Assembly (NCBI RefSeq): GCF_006539125.1
Contig: NZ_BJMK01000014.1
Coordinates: 1 to 49,469, forward strand
Length of the DNA stretch: 49,469 bases
From: Gluconobacter sphaericus NBRC 12467
Lineage (GTDB): Bacteria; Pseudomonadota; Alphaproteobacteria; Acetobacterales; Acetobacteraceae
Direction: 5' to 3'
Below are positions 35,386-44,135 of this stretch, piece by piece. The first letter of the stretch is position 1, and each line of letters starts with the position of its first letter. The notes under the pieces were generated by a model, which ran no database searches, was not told where the DNA came from, and saw only the letters and a list, made by a program, of their open reading frames with translations. Made by a program: the position numbers and the translations under genes.

Positions 35386-35488
35386 TATACTGGCGCTTTT
35401 GGGCTTGCAAACTCATACCGAGCTTCTCACGAGAACGTAACTTTCTGGAAAAGAGGAATTACTCTCACAGGAAGCAACGCCCCGTCCC

Positions 35489-36517
35489 TTAGCTAATCTG
35501 TGGCACACCCTGCGTCGCGAGCGTCAGGCGGTATATGGAGGTATGGCACGCCATGAAAAGCTGGTTCCGGTGAACACCGCCGAAACACACATTTGGACAA
35601 CGTTCAGGCAAGTCGATATGCCCGATCTTCTTGGCTTGCGGGCTGAATATTGCCACCCCGTCCAGCCCCTCGCCCGAACCCCAGCCACACCAGAGATTTC
35701 CGTTGATATCTGCACGGAGACCGTCCGCCGCCCCCTCGGCACAATCCAGAAAAACGCGCCTGTTGGAGACTGTACCGTTCATGGCAACATCATACGCCCA
35801 TATTTGCCGATGAGGGGTATGACGGGAGGCGATCAGATACAGGATCTTTTCATCGGGAGAGAAGCAAAGACCGTTCGGTCCCGGCACATCATCGAGCACA
35901 GCCTCTGTCTTCCGTGTCCGCGGATCAATACGATAGACACGCGCAATCTGAACCGGTGACAGATCCCCTTCGGAAAAATTCGGCCCGAAAGCCGGATCGG
36001 TAAACCAAATGGCCCCATCAGTGGTGCAGACGATATCATTGGGAGAATTGAAAGGCTTGCCGTCGAAGCCGTCCGCAAGAACTGTAATATGACCATCGGC
36101 TTCCGTACGGGTGATGCGCCGGGTCGCACATTCGCAGGTCAGAAGCCGTCCCTGACGGTCCACCGTATTGCCATTCGAAAAATTCGATGGAGCCCGGAAT
36201 ACGGACGTTTCTCCCGTCGCCTCATCCCATTTCATGATACGATTACCCCTGATATCGCTGAACAGAAGAAGATTGGCTTCTCCCAGCCAAACCGGCCCTT
36301 CTGTCCACTCAAATCCGGTAGCGACCCGCTCTACAACAGACAGGTTGTTAACGCAGGCTTTGAACGCGGGGTCGAGGATCCTGATCGCGGGATCCGGCAA
36401 ACGCAGAGATGGCTGCCACATGCTCGCATGAGCGGCATGCCACGATGAAAGATACGTAGCTGCTGCCGCCAAGGACGCAGAACCAAGAAACGATCGACGC
36501 TTCAATGTGATGCTCAT
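35489..36517 (-). CDS. Tat-exported SMP-30/gluconolactonase family lactonase
   Basis: Six-bladed propeller hydrolase, 342 aa, that should open sugar lactones in the periplasm. The Tat signal is KRRSFLGSASLAAAATYLSS. Metal-site blocks of the SMP-30 family are present: FEWTEGPVWLGEANLLLFSDI (Glu ligand), NGNTVDRQGRLLTCEC, FNSPNDIVCTTDGAIWFTDP (Asn ligand) and GPNGLCFSPDEKILYLI (Asn-Gly). It diverges from another propeller gene, with a LacI-type operator 33 bases before its start. It would act on the lactone product of a periplasmic aldose dehydrogenase. Confidence 0.92.
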   Translation of the reverse strand: MSITLKRRSFLGSASLAAAATYLSSWHAAHASMWQPSLRLPDPAIRILDPAFKACVNNLSVVERVATGFEWTEGPVWLGEANLLLFSDIRGNRIMKWDEATGETSVFRAPSNFSNGNTVDRQGRLLTCECATRRITRTEADGHITVLADGFDGKPFNSPNDIVCTTDGAIWFTDPAFGPNFSEGDLSPVQIARVYRIDPRTRKTEAVLDDVPGPNGLCFSPDEKILYLIASRHTPHRQIWAYDVAMNGTVSNRRVFLDCAEGAADGLRADINGNLWCGWGSGEGLDGVAIFSPQAKKIGHIDLPERCPNVCFGGVHRNQLFMACHTSIYRLTLATQGVPQIS

Positions 36518-36549
36518 CTCACCCCCGCAGAGTGTCTTTCAACATGAGT

Positions 36550-36563
36550 TGAAAGCGTTTACA
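36550..36563. promoter_or_regulatory. LacI-type operator 2 (divergent lactonase/propeller promoter)
   Basis: TGAAAGCGTTTACA between the divergent genes at 36517 and 36641. It could control both, and through the second gene the LacI regulator itself, which follows 41 bases downstream. Confidence 0.75.
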
Positions 36564-36640
36564 TAGACAACCCCTGTATGCCACTATTCATTTTGTTATT
36601 TTCTTATCACTTTGTTGTTATTTATGGATAATAAATCACA

Positions 36641-37816
36641 ATGATATACTTCTCCTGCCAACACGCCAAACAGTCCCGAAAGCAGAAAACCCGATGCCTG
36701 ACGTCTGCCGCAGGAGCTATTTTGGGCGTATTTCTCGCGCATGGTGTTCATGCAGCAGACCACTGGGCTATTTCGGCAAATGACGGCCATACAACGACCA
36801 GTGCGACCGGAAAAATGGTCACTGCCGCGACGATAATTCCGGATAGCCTTTCCCTGATCCGGTTCGAACATGGCATGCCAGTGCTGGGAAAAACTCTCGT
36901 CCTGCCCACCTCAGTTGAGGGCCCACCGACAACAGCCTGGATCGCCCCGACTTCAAACTGGGCCATCGTCACAGCCGGCTCACACGCAGGGTCGCATGCG
37001 GGAGATCCCGTCATTGAGGACGATATCGTATCGGTGGTAAGCATCGAGCATGCCGTCCCCCGCCTCGTCCAGACAATTCATGCAGGCTTGGGCGCCAGTC
37101 AGGTCAGCGTGTCACCCGACCAGAAATGGGTGCTCATCGGGAACCGCAAAAGCGGAACAGTCTCAGTCTTTGCGGTCGCGAACAGACAGCTACACCCTGT
37201 CCAGACCTTGAACACGGGCGCGGACAGCAACCCCGCCTCAGTCCTCTTCTTGCCGGATGGGCAGCATGCGGTCGTCGTGCTGCGCGGCTTTCATCAACTT
37301 GCCCTCCTCCACAGGGTCGGGGACAGTTTCACAATAGAAGAAAAACGCCTCGACCTGGGCCGTTCCCCCAATACAATGGACATCACCAAAGCGGGCCTCC
37401 TCGCCATAGGAGATCAGGACCCTGCACGTCCTGCGGTGCATCTGGTGCGATTGGAAAACGGAATACTGAACCTGCTCGGTACGATACCGGTCGCACCAGG
37501 CCCTGAACCTCTCCGGTTTTCTCCAGACGGACGCTACCTCGCGGTGGGAGCGGTCAATAACTCCAACAAAGATGCTGCGAGACACGGGTCTCTCACACTC
37601 TATCGTGTTGACGGAAGCGACCTGACGCCTGTTGCACATGAAAACGTTGGACGCTGGCCACAGGGCATCATATTTTCTCCGGATGGTCGTACGCTTCTCG
37701 TACAAAACACGACCGACAAGACAATGACTGTTCTGAAATGGGACGGTATAAGACTGCATCCGACCGACACTCTTGCCATGACATCCGGACCGGCAGCGGC
37801 CGCAACGTCATGGTAG
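36641..37816 (+). CDS. Exported seven-bladed beta-propeller, lactonase-like
   Basis: Protein of 391 aa. A long basic leader and hydrophobic stretch (SAAGAILGVFLAHGVHA) form a Sec signal ending near residue 38. The mature part repeats propeller blades of the YVTN/Pgl lactonase type: VSVSPDQKWVLIGNRKSGTVSVF, ASVLFLPDGQHAVVVL, PLRFSPDGRYLAVGA and GIIFSPDGRTLLVQN. A short SHAG-SHAG duplication lies near residue 111. Enzymatic activity is not certain, since propellers of this type can also be binding proteins. It precedes the LacI gene, likely on the same transcript, and diverges from the Tat lactonase. Confidence 0.8.
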   Translation: MIYFSCQHAKQSRKQKTRCLTSAAGAILGVFLAHGVHAADHWAISANDGHTTTSATGKMVTAATIIPDSLSLIRFEHGMPVLGKTLVLPTSVEGPPTTAWIAPTSNWAIVTAGSHAGSHAGDPVIEDDIVSVVSIEHAVPRLVQTIHAGLGASQVSVSPDQKWVLIGNRKSGTVSVFAVANRQLHPVQTLNTGADSNPASVLFLPDGQHAVVVLRGFHQLALLHRVGDSFTIEEKRLDLGRSPNTMDITKAGLLAIGDQDPARPAVHLVRLENGILNLLGTIPVAPGPEPLRFSPDGRYLAVGAVNNSNKDAARHGSLTLYRVDGSDLTPVAHENVGRWPQGIIFSPDGRTLLVQNTTDKTMTVLKWDGIRLHPTDTLAMTSGPAAAATSW

Positions 37817-37857
37817 AGCCCTCTGGTCCGGCGACGGAAACATAAACGTTGAGCAGC

Positions 37858-38928
37858 ATGAACCCGGACCAGCCTTTGCCCAGAAAAAGCAGGAGTTCCA
37901 ACATCGATCGCCGTACGCGTCTTCCGGTCGCACAGGATGTCGCCCGGCTCGCCGGCGTTTCCATCGCCACCGTATCGCGTGCCCTGAACGAGCCTGAAAA
38001 AGTGCGACCGGCCACACGTGAAGCCGTCATGAAAGCAGCTGCAGAACTCGGATTCGTACTAAACAGCGCTGCCCGCGCGCTCAGCACGCGACGCTCCTCG
38101 ACAGTTGGCGTGATAGTCCCAAGCTATGGGAACGAGGTATTCGTACGAGCGCTCTCAAGTTTTCAACGGACGATGCGCGCCGCGAACTATCAGGTTCTGG
38201 CGGCCAGTTCGGAATACGATCTCGCGACAGAAATGCAGGAGGTTTCCTTTCTCTTGCAGCGCAGCGTTGATGGGCTGATGCTGGTCGGCGGCATTCATGA
38301 CCCTGACCTCTATACACGTGCGGAACGCAGTCAGGTGCCAATCATCCAGAGCTTCAGCCTCTCGGATCGTCACTACTGTGTCGGCTTCGATAACAGAGAA
38401 GCCACGTTCCGCGCTGCAAACTACCTGCTTGACCTCGGACACAAGCGGGTTGCAGTCGTCACTGGCACCCGTGAGAACAACGACCGTGCCGGACCACGTG
38501 CCGAAGGCGTTCGTCTGGCCATGGCAGAGCGCGGACTGGAGCTGATCCCGGCGCACGACCTGACTGTCTCGTCAGGGATTGTGGCAGGGCGGGATGCATT
38601 CGGTCAGCTGATGGGCGGTCCGGAAGAGCAGCGCCCAACAGCTATCATCTGCGGCACGGACGAGATTGCACTCGGCATCATGAGCGAGGCATCAGAGAGA
38701 GGCGTCGATATACCCCGATCCCTTTCCGTGATCGGCTTCAACGATTCAAGCTTCTCCGCTGTTCTCTCCCCCCCTCTGACGACCATTCGCGTCGACGCTG
38801 ACGAGATCGGAAAAATATCGGCCCTCGCCCTGCTCAATCTCATGAATGACAGAACAATGGTACAAATGACGCGGATTACACCAGAGCTCGTCCTGCGGGG
38901 CACCGTGGCGCCCCCGGCCAAGCTCTGA
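37858..38928 (+). CDS. LacI-family transcriptional regulator, probable master of this block
   Basis: Regulator of 356 aa from ATG 37858; a TTG three codons upstream is less likely. The helix-turn-helix is VAQDVARLAGVSIATVSRALNEPEKVRPATREAVMKAA, including the hinge region that inserts into a central CG step. Residues 80-350 are a periplasmic-binding-protein-like effector domain (TVGVIVPSYGNEVFVRAL, FDNREATFRAANYLLDLGHKRVAVV, IICGTDEIALGIMSEASERG, VIGFNDSSFSAVLSPPLTTI). It is the only LacI protein in the window and is surrounded by six matching operators between 35372 and 44149. The ligand is probably a sugar acid or lactone. Confidence 0.93.
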   Translation: MNPDQPLPRKSRSSNIDRRTRLPVAQDVARLAGVSIATVSRALNEPEKVRPATREAVMKAAAELGFVLNSAARALSTRRSSTVGVIVPSYGNEVFVRALSSFQRTMRAANYQVLAASSEYDLATEMQEVSFLLQRSVDGLMLVGGIHDPDLYTRAERSQVPIIQSFSLSDRHYCVGFDNREATFRAANYLLDLGHKRVAVVTGTRENNDRAGPRAEGVRLAMAERGLELIPAHDLTVSSGIVAGRDAFGQLMGGPEEQRPTAIICGTDEIALGIMSEASERGVDIPRSLSVIGFNDSSFSAVLSPPLTTIRVDADEIGKISALALLNLMNDRTMVQMTRITPELVLRGTVAPPAKL

Positions 38929-38953
38929 AAAACTGACTCAACGCAGATCCCAT

Positions 38954-40207
38954 TCAGACCATGATGGCCCCTGCCCTCCTGACGAAGCTTTCGTCCAACT
39001 CTTCGACTGAATTGACGCCCAGCATCGCCATGTCGCGCAGGATTTCATCGCGCATGATCGTGTAAGCATGTTCTACGCCCCGCTGACCGTCATAGGCTGC
39101 TGCGAAAAGAAAAGGCCGCCCCATCAGCGTAAAATCAGCTCCCAACGCCAAAGCCTTCAGGACGTCAGAGCCGCGGCGAATACCGCCATCGATGATAACT
39201 TTCATCTCTCCCTTTCTCGATGCGACCTCTGGCAGAACACGCAGAGGGGCCATCGCGTGATCGAGCTGACGACCACCGTGGTTGGAAAGAATAATGCCAT
39301 CCGCACCATGATCCCGCGCCATAAAAGCATCATGCGGCGAGATGATGCCCTTGATGACCAGCGGCCCTTTCCAGCGCTTGCGAATAAACGCGATATGCTC
39401 CCAGGTCAGCTTGTCCCGGGCAACGGTGTTACGCACTTTGCGTGACATCATCGGCGGACCACGATCCGCCTCCGTATTTTCAAAATGCGGCGCGCCATGT
39501 TTCAGGAACGTTCTGGCTACAGTCCCTAGAAGCCAACGTGGGTGGGTTGCGCTCTGCACCATCACCCTGGGTGTAATCCGGATCGGCATCGAGAACCCCG
39601 ACCGGATATTATGTTCGCGATTACCGAGTATCGGCGTATCGACCGTAACGACGAGATTTCTGTAACCAGCGGCTTCAACCCGATCGAGCATACGCGCAAT
39701 ACGGTCGAAATCCCCCGCCAGATATCCCTGAAACCATGCGTCAGGATTGACGGCGATGACGTCCTCCAACCGGATCAATGAAGATGCGCTCAGAATCATA
39801 GGGATGTTGCATGACCGTGCCGCAGCCGCCAGAGCAAGATCCGCGCGATAGGCCACGAACGCCGCTCCGCCCAGCGGACCAATCGAAAATGGCGCAGAGT
39901 ACGTTTTTCCGAACAGATTCGTCTGCGTCGAGCGAGCAGATGTATCGACCAGTGCACGCGGTGTAAAACCATAATCCTGATAGGCTTGGCGACCATTACG
40001 CATGGCACTTTCTGTTTCCACGCCGCCAGCCACATACTGATAAATCATACGCGGCAGGAACGGCTTGCAGTGCCGCTCAAAGTCATCCAGCGCCAAAATG
40101 TCCCGCAAACGAGCAGGCAAAACCCGAGAAGTTGCCTTGAACGCAGTAGGAAGAGAGGGAGCAATAGCCTGTGGAAGGCCATCAGTCGTCTTCATAATGT
40201 CACCCAT
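38954..40207 (-). CDS. FMN-dependent alpha-hydroxy-acid oxidase/dehydrogenase
   Basis: Cytosolic or membrane-associated flavoenzyme of the L-lactate dehydrogenase/glycolate oxidase family, 417 aa. Family signatures are FLPRMIYQYVAGGVETESAMR, the VVTVDTPILGNREHNIRSGF block, and the active-site ILSNHGGRQLDHA with the catalytic His and Arg, then VIIDGGIRRGSDVLKALALGADFTLMGRP for FMN phosphate. ATG 40207 has GGAG 11 bases upstream; ATG 40195 is an alternative. A LacI-type operator lies 33 bases upstream. The likely role is oxidation of an alpha-hydroxy acid made by the surrounding pathway. It converges with the LacI gene. Confidence 0.92.
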   Translation of the reverse strand: MGDIMKTTDGLPQAIAPSLPTAFKATSRVLPARLRDILALDDFERHCKPFLPRMIYQYVAGGVETESAMRNGRQAYQDYGFTPRALVDTSARSTQTNLFGKTYSAPFSIGPLGGAAFVAYRADLALAAAARSCNIPMILSASSLIRLEDVIAVNPDAWFQGYLAGDFDRIARMLDRVEAAGYRNLVVTVDTPILGNREHNIRSGFSMPIRITPRVMVQSATHPRWLLGTVARTFLKHGAPHFENTEADRGPPMMSRKVRNTVARDKLTWEHIAFIRKRWKGPLVIKGIISPHDAFMARDHGADGIILSNHGGRQLDHAMAPLRVLPEVASRKGEMKVIIDGGIRRGSDVLKALALGADFTLMGRPFLFAAAYDGQRGVEHAYTIMRDEILRDMAMLGVNSVEELDESFVRRAGAIMV

Positions 40208-40239
40208 TTACAGACATGCTCCTGCATTCAAAATAATTA

Positions 40240-40253
40240 TGTAAACCCTTACA
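40240..40253. promoter_or_regulatory. LacI-type operator 3 (hydroxy-acid oxidase promoter)
   Basis: TGTAAACCCTTACA, a near-perfect palindrome, 33 bases upstream of the oxidase start. The centre is CC rather than CG, but the arms match the other sites. Confidence 0.65.
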
Positions 40254-40502
40254 TTGATCTTACGTCTCCCTCTTACCCACTTGCAAGAGAGGCGGAGCTT
40301 GTCCACGGATTGGCACCTGACCGCAGATACGGCATTCCCACCCCAAAGATATGGCATTAAACTATTGTTTTTGCATATTTTTTTATAATTATTCTTATTT
40401 TAAAGCGTAACTGTTCGCGTAGAATCACTCTTCAAGCATTCCAGAATCACGCAAAAATGAGCAATGTTTTACAGAGCAGCATTAGCGATCCCGAAAAATG
40501 CA

Positions 40503-40516
40503 TGTAATCGTTTCCA
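40503..40516. promoter_or_regulatory. LacI-type operator 4 (cytosolic lactonase promoter)
   Basis: TGTAATCGTTTCCA, 44 bases upstream of the lactonase ATG at 40560. It is the most degenerate of the six in the left arm but keeps TGTAA-TCG-TTT-CA. Confidence 0.6.
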
Positions 40517-40559
40517 AAATCTGTCACGGACTTCCATTTATCGCACGACAGGAGAGCCT

Positions 40560-41648
40560 ATGCCTTCCGGATTTCTAGCCTATGTTGGCTGCTACACGAC
40601 GGCGGAGCGACACGCGCATGGCGACGGCATCAACGTCTATCATGTGGACGAGACACTAACGACGTGGCGGCATCTTCAGAATATGCCGACACACGATAAT
40701 CCCTCGTTTCTGTCACTTGATCGGAGCGGGCACTATCTCTGCGCCGTTCATGGAGATCGCAACCATATCTCGTCTTATGCCATTGATCCCCGTACCGGTC
40801 TGATCGAACACAGATCTGGCGTCGAATGCGGCGGACAGAATCCCGTACACCTCGCCTTCGATACCGCCAACCGCTTCATCGTCATCCCGAACTATGCAGA
40901 TGGCACTCTCACATCCGTGTCTTTCGATGCAGCGACCGGCATACTCAGCACAGTCACCTCTTCCGAAACACTCCCCGGCGAGCGCGGCCCCCACCGACTT
41001 GAACAGCATTGCTCCCATCCTCATGGTGTAACGTTCGATCCGGCAGAACGCTTTGTGTACGTCCCGGATAAAGGTCTGGACCGTATTTTCGTGTTCAGGT
41101 TCCACGAAGGTCATTTGCAATGTGTTAGCAACGTGCCGACACGCGAAGGAGCAGGCCCCAGGCATATCGCCTTTCATCCCGCCAAGCCCTACGCCTATGT
41201 CATCAACGAACTTGACTGTACGGTAACGTACTATCGCCATAACCGGGAAACGGGTGAGCTAACCCCCCAACAGACTGTTCTGGCCCTTCCGGAGCACTAC
41301 ACCGGAAACGGCAGAGGAGCAGAAATCGCACTTTCTCCGGACGAAACCTCCGTCCTCGTTTCCCTTAGGGGTGCTGATATACTGAGTGTCCTTTCCATCG
41401 ACGACGATACTGGAACGCTCTTGCTTACCCAATCGATCGACAGCGGAGGCAAAACGCCGCGTTTCTTTTCTGTTGTCGCATCCGCATCAACGATTCTGGT
41501 CGCACACGAAACCTCGGACACAATAGGGCGCGTCGCCCTGACGGCGCAGGGGCTGGACATCGCGGGTATTCAGCACTGCGTAAAAGTTGCCAGCCCGAGC
41601 TGCATTGTGCTCAAGCCAGCGCCGGACGAACCAGACCGCAACATCTGA
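40560..41648 (+). CDS. Cytosolic lactonase, 6-phosphogluconolactonase (Pgl) beta-propeller family
   Basis: Seven-bladed propeller enzyme, 362 aa. ATG 40560 is chosen because AGGAG lies just upstream and MPSGFLAYVGCYTTAERHAHGDGINVY is the usual start; the longer frame to 40464 would cover the operator. Blades show SFLSLDRSGHYLCAVHGD, VHLAFDTANRFIVIPNYADGTLTS, HCSHPHGVTFDPAERFVYVPDKGLDRIFVF, GPRHIAFHPAKPYAYVINELDCTVTYY and EIALSPDETSVLVSLRG, all typical of the family. There is no signal peptide. It likely opens a lactone inside the cell. It faces the OprB gene across a terminator-like hairpin. Confidence 0.9.
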   Translation: MPSGFLAYVGCYTTAERHAHGDGINVYHVDETLTTWRHLQNMPTHDNPSFLSLDRSGHYLCAVHGDRNHISSYAIDPRTGLIEHRSGVECGGQNPVHLAFDTANRFIVIPNYADGTLTSVSFDAATGILSTVTSSETLPGERGPHRLEQHCSHPHGVTFDPAERFVYVPDKGLDRIFVFRFHEGHLQCVSNVPTREGAGPRHIAFHPAKPYAYVINELDCTVTYYRHNRETGELTPQQTVLALPEHYTGNGRGAEIALSPDETSVLVSLRGADILSVLSIDDDTGTLLLTQSIDSGGKTPRFFSVVASASTILVAHETSDTIGRVALTAQGLDIAGIQHCVKVASPSCIVLKPAPDEPDRNI

Positions 41649-41652
41649 AAAC

Positions 41653-41674
41653 TGTTGCCTGCCACAGGCAAACA
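41653..41674 (-). terminator. Probable terminator of the ModA-like/OprB unit
   Basis: TTGCCTG and CAGGCAA form a 7-base stem around CCA, extended by flanking TG/CA. On the minus strand it is followed by a short GTTTTC tract. It lies between the convergent lactonase and OprB genes. Confidence 0.5.
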
Positions 41675-41684
41675 ACACCCTTAC

Positions 41685-43145
41685 CTAGAAAATCTGGACT
41701 GTCGATTTGAAGCCCAAAACATGTGCAGTCCGCAGGTTTTTTTGTCCGTTCGGGTTGAAGAAGATCTGGTAATCCGGGGCGATAGCGACGCCGCGGGTCA
41801 CCTGAATCTGATAATTAACTTCGAAAACAGCGGCATTTTTCTGTACACCCGTTGCATGATTAGGCAGCAGCCGGGCGGCACCCTCATCAAGATAATTCGC
41901 CTCCGTAGCGCTCACGCCACCAGCAATTTTTTCGTACATACCGATGAAATTCAGAGCATCATGAGGACGCGAGCGGATAAACCCACGATTGATAAAACCG
42001 AAATAAGTCTCCCAGCGCCGCAGGGCGACACGTGGATCATTGAGAATAAATCCGCCAATCAGCGTGGTGCCCGAAGAAGCGGGCGCTCCCTGCGGTTGCC
42101 ATATTTTCTGATCCGTTTCAAACCACGCGCTCCAGCTCCGGCTATGCTGCATGGCCTTTTTGCGCGTCACGCTCAGGGGTAGACCGTTGATATCGTAATA
42201 GTTGTCCGAGAGCGGAACAGTCAGGAGACGCGCACCAATCTTATAGTGCCCAGCAAGCTTGTGCTTTGCACCAAACTCGGGCTCCCACCCCAGTTCGATC
42301 GGTATGGACTGCCCCATGATGGCCGACCCACCACTGAATTTGAAGCCGCTCCGGTTATAGGCATTGGCGAACATGCTTTTCTCGGGGAAATAGACAGCCG
42401 CCTGAATGTAGGTGTAGCGCGAGGGGCGACCACGAACGCGGGTTCCCCAGACACCAGCAGGATAGCGACCAATATAGTCATTATCACTCACCGCACGGGG
42501 ACGGCCGCACAGGCTGTTGTTGATGAAATTGCAGAACAAGGGCGAGTTGGAAAAATCTGACATTTCAGTCATACGGCCGCCCGCAATCGCCAACCGGCCA
42601 CCAAAGAGATTTTCCTCGCCATAAGCCATGACCAGGTGAACAACGACATTGCCACCACCGCCATAGATTTCCGATGCGTGCCCCAACCAGTCACCGAACA
42701 TCCGGTTAGCAGTCGTACCATACCGGCTCGTAAAAACCGCATGTGTCGCAAAACCCCGCAAGCCGATCAGCTTATCCCAGTTCATATGCAAAACCGTACT
42801 GATCTGCCCGGCATTGCTTGCTCCCTGGCGATAGTTTCTGAAGCCTGGCGTGGGCCTGGTGACGGCTCCCGTAAATTCATTGGTGTTGGATACCAGCAAT
42901 GCAATGCCGTGCGCCCGCAGCCATGCCCGCACACCGAAAAAATCGGGCACAAACGCGGGAGGATTTTCAAACGGCGGCACCACCGGCCCGCTCAGCGGGG
43001 TCGCGGGAAGAGGCTTTGCGACCCGAACGCTGGCATCATAGGTCGGCTCGGCCTCCTGAATCGTCTGTGCATACGCGGAACCACAGGATAGGGCAGCAAT
43101 ACCGATCAGCAACGCTGCCGGACGCCTCACCAAACCAGAAGTCAT
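41685..43145 (-). CDS. OprB-family carbohydrate-selective porin
   Basis: Outer-membrane beta-barrel for sugar entry, 486 aa from ATG 43145; the upstream extension overlaps the preceding gene. The signal peptide is PAALLIGIAALSCGSAYAQ. OprB features include WLRAHGIALLVSNTNEFTGAV, NMNWDKLIGLRGFATHAVF-type segments, a short SLCGRPRAVSD loop, VALRRWETYFGFINRGFI and the terminal aromatic VLGFKSTVQIF with C-terminal Phe required for BAM recognition. It lies 19 bases downstream of the ModA-like gene and shares its LacI-type operator. Confidence 0.92.
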   Translation of the reverse strand: MTSGLVRRPAALLIGIAALSCGSAYAQTIQEAEPTYDASVRVAKPLPATPLSGPVVPPFENPPAFVPDFFGVRAWLRAHGIALLVSNTNEFTGAVTRPTPGFRNYRQGASNAGQISTVLHMNWDKLIGLRGFATHAVFTSRYGTTANRMFGDWLGHASEIYGGGGNVVVHLVMAYGEENLFGGRLAIAGGRMTEMSDFSNSPLFCNFINNSLCGRPRAVSDNDYIGRYPAGVWGTRVRGRPSRYTYIQAAVYFPEKSMFANAYNRSGFKFSGGSAIMGQSIPIELGWEPEFGAKHKLAGHYKIGARLLTVPLSDNYYDINGLPLSVTRKKAMQHSRSWSAWFETDQKIWQPQGAPASSGTTLIGGFILNDPRVALRRWETYFGFINRGFIRSRPHDALNFIGMYEKIAGGVSATEANYLDEGAARLLPNHATGVQKNAAVFEVNYQIQVTRGVAIAPDYQIFFNPNGQKNLRTAHVLGFKSTVQIF

Positions 43146-43164
43146 GATTCTTGCTTCCCACGTT

Positions 43165-43860
43165 TCACTGGGGCTCAAGACCGGATTTCCTGAATCGCTC
43201 CGTGGACTTTGGCTGCCGCAGGAATGAGAGAAATGCCTCGACCTTTTCCCTCTGCGGACTGTCAACCAGAGGTGCTCCCGAGAAAAGCGTGACCTTCTGA
43301 ATTTCTTCAGGGAACGTCCCTACAATCTCGGTCCCTTCTATCGCCAGGAGTTCACTGACCTGCTGCACCGCGATATCCGCCTCACCCGTTCGCAGCTTCT
43401 CCGCGGAAAATCCGCTAGGAATACGCGTCGCCCGGGCATTGACCGCTTCTGCAATGCCGAGCCGTTCAAGCAGGGGAGCAAAGTACACACCGCTCTGGCC
43501 GCCCAAGGAATAGGCAACAGAGCGGGCGTTCAGCAACGTGTTCTTGAAAGCCTTGACCGTTGCTATATCCGGATGCTCAGCTCCACTGGAAACACCGATA
43601 CCGATTTTTGAGGCCACGAGCGGTATCAAAGCGTCAGACGCAACGATCCCCTCCCTCACGAGTCCTGCCAACGCATCATCTGTAACGATGACACCATCAG
43701 GCCTACTTCCCTTTTCGAGGGAGGCAAGAATAACTGTTGTAGGCGCCCATTCGATAACCGGCTCAAAGCCTGTTTTTTCCATAAAATCATGGAGAATTCC
43801 GTCATCGAACGCCCCTTTAACAACCAGGGCGACACTCAGCGAAAACTGTTCCCGTGACAT
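43165..43860 (-). CDS. ModA-like substrate-binding-fold protein without signal peptide
   Basis: Protein of 231 aa with the type II periplasmic-binding-protein fold seen in molybdate-binding ModA. Segments such as FMEKTGFEPVIEWAPTTVILASLEKG, DGVIVTDDALAGLV, LLNARSVAYSLGGQSGVYFAPLLERLGIAEAVNARAT and GEADIAVQQVSELLAIEGTEIVGTFPEEIQ fit that family. It begins MSREQFSLSVALVV with no export signal, and no ABC permease or ATPase genes are near. It probably acts in the cytosol as an enzyme accessory or sensor. It leads the operon with OprB, with a LacI-type operator 79 bases upstream. Confidence 0.82.
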   Translation of the reverse strand: MSREQFSLSVALVVKGAFDDGILHDFMEKTGFEPVIEWAPTTVILASLEKGSRPDGVIVTDDALAGLVREGIVASDALIPLVASKIGIGVSSGAEHPDIATVKAFKNTLLNARSVAYSLGGQSGVYFAPLLERLGIAEAVNARATRIPSGFSAEKLRTGEADIAVQQVSELLAIEGTEIVGTFPEEIQKVTLFSGAPLVDSPQREKVEAFLSFLRQPKSTERFRKSGLEPQ

Positions 43861-43939
43861 AAGCGTTTATCTCCTGTGCGCAGATGAAAAATGTGAATCA
43901 CGTCGGCCTTTTGAAAATTCCAGGCTGCTCGCCACTCAA

Positions 43940-43953
43940 TGAAAACGCTTACA
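43940..43953. promoter_or_regulatory. LacI-type operator 5 (ModA-like/OprB promoter)
   Basis: TGAAAACGCTTACA, 79 bases upstream of the ModA-like gene. The arms and central CG match the other sites. Confidence 0.75.
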
Positions 43954-44135
43954 CCCACTATTTTCTTTTGCGGTAAACACGTGTATGTTACGTTTATAAC
44001 AATAAAATGGAATTTCCAGCTAAATATCTAAAATATGGTGCTATTTTTGTTTCCAGCGATCGCAGAAATCCTCTCATGCCTACATCCCTTCCCCTGATTC
44101 ACGCTTTTGCGATTGTTAGAACAGCATTCATGTGA

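Noticed and set aside
40261-40363. Possible gene fragment ending in a Pro-Thr-Pro-Lys-Ile-Trp-His tail upstream of operator 4
   Set aside because: Too short to assign, without a start or ribosome-binding site, and within the divergent intergenic region.
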